64,000 nt of DNA from an uncultured Shewanella sp. (GTDB lineage: Bacteria > Pseudomonadota > Gammaproteobacteria > Enterobacterales > Shewanellaceae), in contig NZ_CANMIO010000002.1 in NCBI RefSeq assembly GCF_947497935.1, positions 1 through 64,000 of the forward strand. The letters run 5' to 3'. A program made the position numbers and the translations under genes. Shown piece by piece: positions 49,972 to 58,017 of the stretch (position 1 is the first letter of the stretch; every line of letters begins with the position of its first letter). The notes beneath the pieces are model-generated. The model ran no database searches. It was not told the DNA's origin and saw only the letters and a list, made by a program, of their open reading frames with translations.

Positions 49972-52900
49972 ATGAACCAAACCGGCATATATGAGCAACT
50001 GATAACTCAGTTAGTCGAGCAGAAATTAGATCGAAAAGCTTTCTATGTTGGCGAACGTTCATTAGAAAATGGTGAAGCCGCCTCTTGGCTCTCTCGCTTT
50101 TTGACTCGAATTATCGAAATAGCGATAGACTCTGTACCTAGTAGCGATAACCGTGTTTTTGAGCAAATCAGTTTAGCCAATAAAGTCATCGAATGGCTTA
50201 GCGCTAACATTCGCGATAGTGAACTCATCACCGAAAATCTCATTGATAGCCAAGGCAAGATCCTGACAGCATTGCTCGACAAGCAAAACCCAATATCCTC
50301 AGATTTCCCAAAGTATATTGAAGGCATCATGCCACTAACAGGACTCACTCAGAGCGAGTTATTTTGTGGAAGCAATGCAGGCGTATCTCTTGAAACTGAG
50401 ATTAAGCGTGAGATCCAGTCATCCGATAAGATCTATTGGTTAGTCTCATTTATCAAATGGGCTGGGATCAGGATCTTTAAAAAAGAATTGGAAGAATTTA
50501 CTCGCTGCGGTAAACAGCTAAAGATTATCACCACCTCCTATATGGGAGCGACAGATGCTAAAGCCGTTGAATTCTTGGCGTCTTTGCCAAATACGGAAGT
50601 GAAGCTGAGCTACAACACCAACAGAGAACGCCTACACGCAAAGTCTTATCTATTTATGCGTAATTCGAGCTTTCATACTGGTTATATCGGTTCATCCAAC
50701 CTGTCGCATTCAGCTTTAACTAGTGGCTTAGAATGGAACTTAAAGATCACCTCACAAGAGATCCCACATATTATTGAAAAATCTCTCAGTACATTTGAAA
50801 CCTATTGGGAGTCACCCGATTTTGAATATTTTGATGGTAAGACTCAAAGCAAAGAGCGCTTAGTTAACGCATTACAGAAGGCCAGAGGTACCTACGATAC
50901 ATCCGCACAAAGCTTTTATTTTGATATAAAACCACACTCACATCAGCGAGCAATCTTAGATAAACTAAAAGTAGAACGTGAGCTTCACGGAAGGTATCGA
51001 AACCTTGTTGTCGCAGCAACAGGCACTGGAAAAACCATCATTTCAGCATTTGATTTCGCTGAATTTTATGCAGAGAATCCTGAAGCTAAGTTTTTATTTT
51101 TGGCTCATAGAGAGGAAATCTTAAAACAGGCAAGAAGTGCATATCGCGGCGTTTTAAAAAGTAACCAGTTTGGCGAACTACTTGTAGGGCAAAATAAACC
51201 ACAAAAGTTTAATCAGTTGTTCGCATCAATCCAAAGCTTAAACAATCAACTAGCGACCATTCAATTAACCGAAGATTACTTCGATTACATTGTTATCGAT
51301 GAAGTCCATCACATAGCAGCAAACAGTTATCGCGCGATTCTGCAACACTTTACACCTCGAGTCTTACTCGGTTTAACAGCCACACCAGAGCGCCATGATG
51401 GCGCTGATATTCTTAAAGACTTTTGTAATGTCATTGCCGCTGAAATCAGATTACCAGAAGCTATTAATCAACGGCATTTATCACCGTTCCAATACTTCGC
51501 AGTTGATGATGACACCGATCTCACAAAGATTTCATGGGCAAAAGGCCGTTATGATATCGCCGAGCTGACTAAGCTCTACACTTACAATGACCAAAGGGTC
51601 TTGCGAATACTGCGAAGCTTAGAAGAGATCGTTACAGATATATCGCAAATGCGCGCATTGGCGTTTTGCGTAAGTAAAGATCACGCTAACTTCATGGCGC
51701 AAAAGTTCACTTTAAGCAATATCCCTTGCGGCGTACTCACCAGTGACAATTCAAAAGAACGAGATATTCAGCTGCAACGTTTAAAATCGAAAGAAATTAA
51801 CGTGCTATTTGTGGTTGATATATTCAACGAAGGTGTCGATATTCCAGAGCTGGACACATTACTGTTTTTAAGACCAACAGAAAGTCTGACTATCTTTCTT
51901 CAACAATTAGGTCGCGGCTTACGACTGACTAAAGATAAAGAGTGCTGCACCGTCATTGATTTCGTTGGTAACTCTCGTCCTGAGTATGATTTTTCCCATA
52001 AGTTTAGAGCGCTTATCGGCAAAACCAACCAATCTATTTCCAAAGAGATCAAACAAGGGTTCCCACATTTACCTTTAGGCTGCCGAATAGAACTGCAAGA
52101 AAAAACGCAGCAAATGATCTTAAGGAACATATCGCTAGCAACCTTAAACAAAAACAGACTGCTTAACTTAATTTCAAACTACCCTAACGTGACTGATTTA
52201 CCTCTTACGCTAGCAAACTTTCTGCATATCTACCCTGATTTGTCATTAGAGGATATCTATAAAGTAAAAGTAGGTAAGTTTGGTGGTTGGCGAGCACTTA
52301 TAGAAACAAGCTGCGGTGAAGATATACAGCAGAACCAGCTAGCCATTTATGCCGCTTACTATCGTGCTATCAACAATCGCTTATTAAGCTGCACTTCTAT
52401 CTCTTATTTGCGATTCATCAAAGCATTATGTGAAAACAACTTCTCAGTGCCAACTCAAGCTAGTGTTGAGCCAAAAGATGAGCAACACAATCAGCTTTTT
52501 TCAACCATGTGTCACTATGATTTTTGGGACAAAACGGGCAAACAAGCCGGATTTGATACCGTTGAGCAGAGCTTGTTTGCACTAAAACATAACAAACTAC
52601 AAGACGAGCTTAGTGACGTTATTTCACTGCTTATTGAACGCTTAGCGACACAAGAATTTAAAATGTCTGCAGTTAGCAATGCAGTAGTGGATAACTCGCC
52701 ATTGAAGATGCATGTACGTTATCCCAAGGAACATATATTAGTCGCGTTTGGCGATAGTACATTTGATAAGAAATCATCCAGTAGAGAAGGGATACTTAAT
52801 ATTGCTGGTGCCAATACTGAACTGCTGTTTGTTACCTTAGATAAATGCGAAAAACAGTTTTCAGCAACGACCATGTACCATGACTACGCGATTAGCCCTA

Positions 52901-53172
52901 CGCTATTTCATTGGCAAACCCAAAACAGTGCCAAGCCAACCTCTGGTAGAGGATTAGGCTATATAACGCAGCAAGAAAACAACAAGACATTCATCCTATT
53001 TGTTAGAGAGCAAGCTAAAGATGAATATGGAAAAACCATGGGATTTGTGAATTTTGGCCCTGTAGACTTTGTTAAGCATGAAGGCTCTCAACCAATGAAT
53101 ATTACATGGAAGCTAAAACAAGCTATGCCTGCATATATGTGGCATGACACTGCTAAGCTAGCTGTTGGCTGA
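49972..53172 (+). CDS. HKD-nuclease/SF2 helicase/DUF3427-type protein
   Basis: A 1066-residue multidomain protein. An N-terminal region (about 1-125) of unknown fold is followed by a phospholipase-D-like nuclease domain with one HKD motif (H222-x-K224, then GSSNLS at 240-245). A DEAD/DEAH SF2 helicase follows: Walker A ATGTGKT 349-355, DEVH 443-446, TATP 469-472, and motif VI QQLGRGLR near 646. The C-terminal third (about 820-1060) has the layout of DUF3427. Such fusions can be carried in defence islands or act in DNA processing; the role is inferred. Codon use looks more AT-rich than neighbours and no orthologous context is seen, suggesting horizontal gain. A weak ribosome binding site precedes the ATG. 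Confidence 0.85.
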   Translation: MNQTGIYEQLITQLVEQKLDRKAFYVGERSLENGEAASWLSRFLTRIIEIAIDSVPSSDNRVFEQISLANKVIEWLSANIRDSELITENLIDSQGKILTALLDKQNPISSDFPKYIEGIMPLTGLTQSELFCGSNAGVSLETEIKREIQSSDKIYWLVSFIKWAGIRIFKKELEEFTRCGKQLKIITTSYMGATDAKAVEFLASLPNTEVKLSYNTNRERLHAKSYLFMRNSSFHTGYIGSSNLSHSALTSGLEWNLKITSQEIPHIIEKSLSTFETYWESPDFEYFDGKTQSKERLVNALQKARGTYDTSAQSFYFDIKPHSHQRAILDKLKVERELHGRYRNLVVAATGTGKTIISAFDFAEFYAENPEAKFLFLAHREEILKQARSAYRGVLKSNQFGELLVGQNKPQKFNQLFASIQSLNNQLATIQLTEDYFDYIVIDEVHHIAANSYRAILQHFTPRVLLGLTATPERHDGADILKDFCNVIAAEIRLPEAINQRHLSPFQYFAVDDDTDLTKISWAKGRYDIAELTKLYTYNDQRVLRILRSLEEIVTDISQMRALAFCVSKDHANFMAQKFTLSNIPCGVLTSDNSKERDIQLQRLKSKEINVLFVVDIFNEGVDIPELDTLLFLRPTESLTIFLQQLGRGLRLTKDKECCTVIDFVGNSRPEYDFSHKFRALIGKTNQSISKEIKQGFPHLPLGCRIELQEKTQQMILRNISLATLNKNRLLNLISNYPNVTDLPLTLANFLHIYPDLSLEDIYKVKVGKFGGWRALIETSCGEDIQQNQLAIYAAYYRAINNRLLSCTSISYLRFIKALCENNFSVPTQASVEPKDEQHNQLFSTMCHYDFWDKTGKQAGFDTVEQSLFALKHNKLQDELSDVISLLIERLATQEFKMSAVSNAVVDNSPLKMHVRYPKEHILVAFGDSTFDKKSSSREGILNIAGANTELLFVTLDKCEKQFSATTMYHDYAISPTLFHWQTQNSAKPTSGRGLGYITQQENNKTFILFVREQAKDEYGKTMGFVNFGPVDFVKHEGSQPMNITWKLKQAMPAYMWHDTAKLAVG

Positions 53173-53621
53173 TAGGTCGTTTTACTAAGCACACCACCTG
53201 CCTATTCCCAATGATAAAATGAGTGGCCCTTGTTCAAAGTAAAAGTGCGCCACTCACTCATCTAAGCAAACGCAATTATCTCCCCGTCCGAGCCCCTCTA
53301 TTCCCCTACTCTATTCCCCTACTCTAGTCCCACTCAAATCCCAATTCGGTCTCAATCCTGCCCTACTAACTAGCCTGTTTTCTTAAACACTGTTTTCTAA
53401 TTTAAAGTCATTGCCAAACGCGATGCGTTCAACAAATAATCACCTTTTGAAATATCCTTACAAAATAAGTGGTTACAACATCAAGGAATTAGCGACTCAA
53501 GCCAGAAATTGTGTGCTTTTTAGACCACCGAAACCGCAACAAGTATTTTACTTTTCATTTCGTTGTTTAGCCTAAATCTCGTTGTTACCATCCGCGCACT
53601 TTCCATTTGAAGTTATTTGTC
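53173..53621. other. intergenic region after the helicase gene
   Basis: No gene seen in about 450 bp. A pyrimidine-rich stretch (53281-53340) holds two exact copies of the 13-mer CTATTCCCCTACT (53298-53310, 53311-53323) and a partial third. No clear hairpin terminator for the helicase gene and no strong promoter for the next gene were recognised. Confidence 0.5.
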
Positions 53622-54461
53622 ATGCCAACTTGCGAGCAGCCAACAGCTGAAAAGTTAGACCCTGAACACGTAAACTCTGAACAGTCACACAATGAAAAGT
53701 TACCCTCAAAAATGCTAAATCCTATCTTAGTTCAAGGCGCGATGGACGTTGAAGTCGAGACGCTTGTTGCCGCCCTTAGTGATGTAAAACAAAAAACATA
53801 TGGTGCGTGGACTTTCTGGCAAGGTCTATTAGATGGCTACCCAGTTGTGGTGTCGCGTACCGAGATTGGTTTGGCTAACGCCGCCGCCTCTACCACTTTG
53901 GGCATTGCGCACTACCAGCCAAAAGTGATCATCAATCAGGGCACCTCTGGTGGCCACGATCCTAAGCTATTCCGCTCTGACATCGTGATTGGTGCAACCA
54001 GCTTTAACATGGGTGCTTACAAGATTGAGTTCGTAGAAAAAGGCCAAGGCATACACCCAACGACTTGGCAGAACTTCGATATGCCAATGTACCTGCGTGA
54101 AAACGGCGTTGTGGTTGAGCATAACCACTTTAAAGCCGACCCAAAGCTTGTTGAAATCGCCCTGTCGCAAGCAAGCAGCTACACCCAAGGCAAAGTGGTT
54201 GTGGGTAGAATTGGTAGCTGTGACGAATGGAACCGAGAAGTTGACCGTATTAACTGGTTCCACGAAACCATGGGCACTTCAGTTGAAGAGATGGAAACCT
54301 CTGCGGCTGCGCAAGTTGCCGAAGCTTACAAACTACCTTTTGTGAGTATTCGCGTACTGTCTAATACCGACCAACATAAGCAAGACTTTGAGCCGCAAAC
54401 CGCGATTGACTGTCAGGTTTATGTGCTTGATGTCATCAAGGCATTAATTAAGACCTTTTAA
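53622..54461 (+). CDS. 5'-methylthioadenosine/S-adenosylhomocysteine nucleosidase-like protein
   Basis: A purine/uridine-phosphorylase-superfamily protein. The core (from about residue 31) reads [21 protein letters not shown], then [40 protein letters not shown] and the catalytic-pocket [29 protein letters not shown] with the ribose-binding ME pair and the catalytic-position D in SNTDQ. The first 30 residues are a hydrophilic extension rich in E, P and H that typical members lack; the ATG at 53712 would remove it. A NupC transporter gene follows, so nucleoside salvage is likely. Exact substrate is not readable. Confidence 0.82.
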   Translation: MPTCEQPTAEKLDPEHVNSEQSHNEKLPSKMLNPILVQGAMDVEVETLVAALSDVKQKTYGAWTFWQGLLDGYPVVVSRTEIGLANAAASTTLGIAHYQPKVIINQGTSGGHDPKLFRSDIVIGATSFNMGAYKIEFVEKGQGIHPTTWQNFDMPMYLRENGVVVEHNHFKADPKLVEIALSQASSYTQGKVVVGRIGSCDEWNREVDRINWFHETMGTSVEEMETSAAAQVAEAYKLPFVSIRVLSNTDQHKQDFEPQTAIDCQVYVLDVIKALIKTF

Positions 54462-54662
54462 AGCCAGTTTTAGCAACAACACCTAAGCGACAAGATGAGT
54501 GACGGGAATAACAAGCGTATTCCCGCCCGCTTTCGCTCGCTTTAAAAACGCTAATTTAACGCTTAATTGCTTTAAAGAATGCTTTAAGCATCGTTTTCAA
54601 TATATGAGGGGAGAACACTAGCCTTCTCCTTTCATCAACTTAGATAGTAATAGACAAAATAC

Positions 54663-55931
54663 ATGCAAATTTTAATCAGTATCGTTGGCATCATCACCCT
54701 ACTCGCAGTGGCTTTTTTGGCGTCTGAAAACCGTAAAGCCATTAACTACCGCACGGTTGGTTTGGCGTTTTTACTGCAGTTAATTATGGGTGCGTTTGTC
54801 ATCTATTCATCGTTTGGCCAAGCCGTTATTTTTAATATGGCTGAAGCGGTTTCAACCGTGATTGGCTACAGCAACGAAGGCATGTCGTTTATGTTTGGCG
54901 GCCTTGTTAGCGATAAGATGTATGAACTGTTTGGCCCAGGTGGCTTCGTTATCGCCTTTAAAGTGCTACCGATTATCGTGTTTTTCTCGGCGATTTCGGC
55001 GGCGCTGTACTATCTCGGCATTATGCAATGGGTAGTTCGCATCGTGGGCGGCGCACTGCAGAAAATCCTTAATACCAGCAAAGCAGAATCTATGTCTGCC
55101 AGTGCTAACATCTTCTTAGGTGTGACTGAAGCGCCACTGCTAATTAAGCCTTATATTCCTAAGATGAGCCGTGCCGAGCTGTTTGCGGTAATGTGTGGTG
55201 GTTTAGCCTCGATTGCAGGCACCATGCTAGCCGGTTATGCCCAGCTTGGCATTAAGATGGAATACCTGTTAGCGGCTTCGTTTATGGCAGCGCCAGGTGG
55301 TCTATTGTTTGCTAAGTTATTAATTCCGCAAACCGAGAAAGTAAACGATCAAGACCTAACGGTTGTTGAAGAAAATCCACCAGCTAACATTATTGATGCT
55401 GCGACAACCGGCACCATGAACGGTCTATCGTTAGCCATGGCTGTGGGCGCTATGCTATTTGCCTTCGTCAGCTTAGTGGCATTAATGAACGGTATGTTAG
55501 GTGGCATTGGTAACTGGTTTGGTTTTGACGGCCTAAGCTTACAGCTGATCCTTGGTTACCTTTTCGCACCTGTTGCATGGTTGATGGGTGTGGCGTGGGA
55601 TGAAGCGCTATTAGCAGGTTCGTTCATCGGCCAGAAGATTGTGATCAACGAGTTCTTTGCTTATATCAACCTTGCACCATACCTAAGCGGTGATGCCATT
55701 GTTGAAGCAACTGGTATGCCGATGTCTGAGCGCACCCAAGTGATTTTATCATTCGCACTGTGTGGCTTTGCTAACTTAGGTACGGTAGCGATTGCGATTG
55801 CCGGTATTGGTGGTTTAGTGCCAGAGCGCCGCTCTGAAATTGCATCACTAGGTTTGAAGGCATTATTTGCTGGTATCTTGTCTAACCTAATGGCAGCAAC
55901 GATTGCAGGCTTGTTTATGAGCTTTGTTTAA
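54663..55931 (+). CDS. nupC: NupC-family concentrative nucleoside transporter
   Basis: A 422-residue inner-membrane symporter of the CNT family. It has about ten hydrophobic segments and the CNT signatures: GGFVIAFKVLPIIVFFSAISAALYYLGIMQ, the substrate-site loop SANIFLGVTEAPLLIKPYIP, and the C-terminal NEFFAYINLAP plus FALCGFANLGTVAIAIAGIGGLVP. It probably imports nucleosides with H+ or Na+. It lies about 200 bp behind the nucleosidase gene, with which it forms a plausible salvage pair. Confidence 0.94.
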   Translation: MQILISIVGIITLLAVAFLASENRKAINYRTVGLAFLLQLIMGAFVIYSSFGQAVIFNMAEAVSTVIGYSNEGMSFMFGGLVSDKMYELFGPGGFVIAFKVLPIIVFFSAISAALYYLGIMQWVVRIVGGALQKILNTSKAESMSASANIFLGVTEAPLLIKPYIPKMSRAELFAVMCGGLASIAGTMLAGYAQLGIKMEYLLAASFMAAPGGLLFAKLLIPQTEKVNDQDLTVVEENPPANIIDAATTGTMNGLSLAMAVGAMLFAFVSLVALMNGMLGGIGNWFGFDGLSLQLILGYLFAPVAWLMGVAWDEALLAGSFIGQKIVINEFFAYINLAPYLSGDAIVEATGMPMSERTQVILSFALCGFANLGTVAIAIAGIGGLVPERRSEIASLGLKALFAGILSNLMAATIAGLFMSFV

Positions 55932-55961
55932 TCCGCTCATTGCATACGCTAGCTAAAAGAT

Positions 55962-55992
55962 AGGCCCATTTGGCTACTCGCTAAATGGGCCT
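55962..55992 (+). terminator. nupC terminator
   Basis: AGGCCCATTT / AAATGGGCCT perfect 10-bp stem (55962-55971 and 55983-55992) with an 11-base loop, followed by GTTTGTTTTT. It lies 30 bp past the nupC stop. Confidence 0.86.
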
Positions 55993-56054
55993 GTTTGTTT
56001 TTATGGAGTTTAACTTTAGCGATTAGCCGACTCAAAGATGGCTAATACTCGACA

Positions 56055-56288
56055 CTAATTGGTTTGCAATGCATCGCTGCGGAACATTGGTGTAATATTA
56101 TCCCTTGCTTGCTCGGCTGCCATAACAGCATTACCTGAACAGATAGCTTGCACTAACGCCTGATGGCTAGAAGCGCTATCTGATAAGTCATAATCTTGGT
56201 GGGTCAGCGCAATATAAACCCGCAACGAATACAAGATCTGCTTGTATTGTTGATCCCTCATGGTTTCAGCACAGGTATTTTGTTGCAT
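56055..56288 (-). pseudogene. Remnant of a GntR-family (FCD-domain) regulator, C-terminal part
   Basis: The 77-codon frame encodes what looks like the last third of an FCD ligand-binding domain: RDQQYKQILYSLRVYIALTH, SSHQALVQAICSGNAVMAAEQARDNI. FCD regulators of the FadR subfamily are normally about 230 residues with an N-terminal winged helix, none of which is present. A stop codon (TGA, 56292-56294 on the complement) lies two codons before the first Met, so the frame cannot extend. Identification is by pattern and moderately sure. It abuts the enolase-family remnant. Confidence 0.66.
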
Positions 56289-56480
56289 GCTTCAGTGCAC
56301 TTCTTAGCGGCTTGTGAGCAAGGCACGCTAATGGAGTTCTCTCAGAGCAGCAGCCCACTGTTCACTAGCTTAGTGAAAAACCAACTGCAATTCGACAACG
56401 GTTATGTAGCCGTTTGCGACAAGCCAGGTTTAGGTATCGAGCTAGACGAAGAGTTGATTGCCAAATACCGTGTGAACTAG
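56283..56480 (+). pseudogene. Remnant of a mandelate racemase/enolase-superfamily enzyme, C-terminal part
   Basis: About 66 codons ending in TAG encode a typical C-terminus of a sugar-acid dehydratase or muconate-lactonising enzyme: HASVHFLAACEQGTLMEFS, SPLFTSLVKNQLQFDNGYVAV, then the hallmark PGLGIELDEELIAKYRV. Full enzymes have about 350-400 residues; everything upstream is missing, replaced by the reverse complement of the regulator remnant. Its stop codon and last codons are repeated in tandem downstream. Confidence 0.72.
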
Positions 56481-56556
56481 TATTGAGTGAATTAGTACCG
56501 CGTAAACTAGCACCGTGTTAACTAACTTTCGTGTGAATTAGTCCCACGTAAATGAG
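56466..56556 (+). repeat. 15-bp degenerate tandem repeat covering the enolase-remnant stop codon
   Basis: Six units: TACCGTGTGAACTAG (56466-56480, the real Tyr-Arg-Val-Asn-stop), TATTGAGTGAATTAG (56481-56495), TACCGCGTAAACTAG (56496-56510), CACCGTGTTAACTAA (56511-56525), one extra C, TTTCGTGTGAATTAG (56527-56541) and TCCCACGTAAATGAG (56542-56556). Five of the six end in TAG or TAA. Confidence 0.82.
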
Positions 56557-56596
56557 TAGCGCTATCTAGTATCGACTAGTTTACCCGCTAAACAAC

Positions 56597-56630
56597 AATG
56601 CCAGTAAGTTAAGCTTACTGGCATTTTTTT
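56597..56630 (+). terminator. Strong terminator after the decayed locus
   Basis: A perfect 12-bp stem AATGCCAGTAAG / CTTACTGGCATT (56597-56608 and 56614-56625) with a 5-base loop and a seven-T tail. It has no intact gene to serve and presumably ended the lost operon. Confidence 0.88.
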
Positions 56631-57037
56631 ATGTCTGTTTTTCAAGCTTGTCGCCGGTTTATAGCAATGTATAAATGCAGTGCGCCTTCCCCTAGCCCCA
56701 CGATCTAAATAGTCTGAAAAAATGAACCATGAGTGCTTTTAAATTAACCACACTCATGGTTCAAAGCACCTTTTCTCAAGGTGTATGCAGGTATTGATTG
56801 CAAACAAAACACGTAGACCACACGAGCCAAGATAGACAGTTGTCAACCAAAGACTAAATCCACCCCCCCGCAAACACAAGCTTGATCACAGCAAGACCAC
56901 AAAGCCAACAAACATCACACCAAAGCCCTAAAAAATGAGTTTATCAGTTAATAAAATAGCTGATCACCGTCACAACGCAGCGCTTTTTTTGAACAACCTC
57001 AAAATAACACACAGCAGTACACACATGTTTATTTTGC
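56631..57037. other. intergenic region upstream of the dms operon
   Basis: No gene seen. It includes a perfect 13-bp inverted repeat TGAACCATGAGTG / CACTCATGGTTCA (56723-56735 and 56751-56763), an A/C-rich stretch (56790-56935), and a second, weaker CRP-like site GCTGA-N6-TCACA at 56959-56974. Confidence 0.55.
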
Positions 57038-57080
57038 TGTGACATTCATCACCGAAAAAGTAGACACCTGTCTCTACAAT
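57038..57080 (+). promoter_or_regulatory. CRP site and class II promoter of the dms operon
   Basis: TGTGA-CATTCA-TCACC (57038-57053) matches the CRP consensus TGTGA-N6-TCACA at 9 of 10 positions. A -10 hexamer TACAAT lies at 57075-57080. If transcription starts at 57087, the CRP site is centred at -41.5, the class II geometry, and there is no good -35, as expected. In Shewanella CRP is the known main activator of anaerobic respiration genes. Confidence 0.75.
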
Positions 57081-57144
57081 TATCTCAAACTAGGTACTAA
57101 GACATAAAAAACCATTTACTTTCGAAATAATAAGTGTGGGATAG

Positions 57145-58008
57145 ATGATGAATATCTTAATTAAAATCTGGGTGTTAATAGGCTTAACGCTAATAACCTC
57201 ACTGACTGTGCACAGTGTGCAAGCAAAGGAGAGCACTACTCCTTTAGAGCAACAGCTGGTTGATAAATTCACTGAAGCTAAGTATTCCAAGAAAGGTGCT
57301 GACACCTGTCTTGTGTGTCACAAGAAGTCTCAATCTGTGATGGCAATTTTTAATACGCCACACGGTGATACTAATAAGGGACCAATGGCTGGTCTGCAGT
57401 GTGAAGCTTGCCATGGTCCTCAAGGTAAACACAAAGGTAAAAATGAGCCCATGCTCACTTTCGGCGACGAAATCTCAGTCGAAGGCCGTAACAGCGTTTG
57501 TGAGTCTTGCCATACTCAAGAGCACACTCCATTCCACGACCAAGCCTGTAGTGATTGTCACAAGATTCATCAGGCGCAGCTAGCCGTTGAGCAACCTCAA
57601 GCTCAGTGCGCAAATTGTCATATGCAGCAAGAGTCTGCTCAGTTTAAGCGTTCGACTCACTTAGAGCACCTAGAGTGTAGCGATTGCCACAACCCTCATG
57701 AAGAAATGCCGCTAGCAGTAAATGACACCTGTTATAGCTGCCATGCAGAAAAACGTGGGCCAACTTTATGGGAACACTCTCCTGTAGTTGAAGACTGCAC
57801 CACCTGTCATGACCCTCATGGCTCTGTTAACGACAATCTACTCAATAGTCGTGCGCCTCAACTATGCCAGAGCTGCCATAACCAAGCTGGTCACCCTGGT
57901 GATGTACACAACAGCTTAGACGGTTTTACTCAAGGTCAATCGTGCATGAATTGCCACAACAAAATTCATGGCTCTAACCACCCTTCTGGCCACTTGTTTG
58001 AGAAATAG
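57145..58008 (+). CDS. dmsE: Periplasmic decahaem c-type cytochrome (DmsE/MtrA family)
   Basis: A 287-residue protein with a signal peptide (cleavage near VQA, residue 27) and exactly ten CXXCH haem motifs, starting at residues 55, 86, 119, 135, 155, 178, 196, 218, 241 and 267. This count and layout match the MtrA/DmsE decahaem cytochromes that sit inside an outer-membrane porin and pass electrons outward from periplasmic carriers. The gene order porin-DmsA-DmsB after it points to the DMSO-respiratory branch. It is somewhat shorter than MtrA. First gene of the operon, behind a CRP-type promoter. Confidence 0.93.
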   Translation: MMNILIKIWVLIGLTLITSLTVHSVQAKESTTPLEQQLVDKFTEAKYSKKGADTCLVCHKKSQSVMAIFNTPHGDTNKGPMAGLQCEACHGPQGKHKGKNEPMLTFGDEISVEGRNSVCESCHTQEHTPFHDQACSDCHKIHQAQLAVEQPQAQCANCHMQQESAQFKRSTHLEHLECSDCHNPHEEMPLAVNDTCYSCHAEKRGPTLWEHSPVVEDCTTCHDPHGSVNDNLLNSRAPQLCQSCHNQAGHPGDVHNSLDGFTQGQSCMNCHNKIHGSNHPSGHLFEK

Positions 58009-58017
58009 GAGTCACCA

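Noticed and set aside
53298-53334. CRISPR-like repeat
   Set aside because: Two adjacent 13-mers without spacers; there is no CRISPR geometry and no cas gene in the window.
53173-53621. Attachment site or integration scar beside the helicase gene
   Set aside because: No integrase, tRNA gene or direct repeat flanking 49972-53172 was found by eye.
56196-56480. 94-codon ORF as an intact gene
   Set aside because: Only the part from about 56283 resembles a protein family; the first third is the reverse complement of the FCD remnant, so a pseudogene fragment is a better reading.
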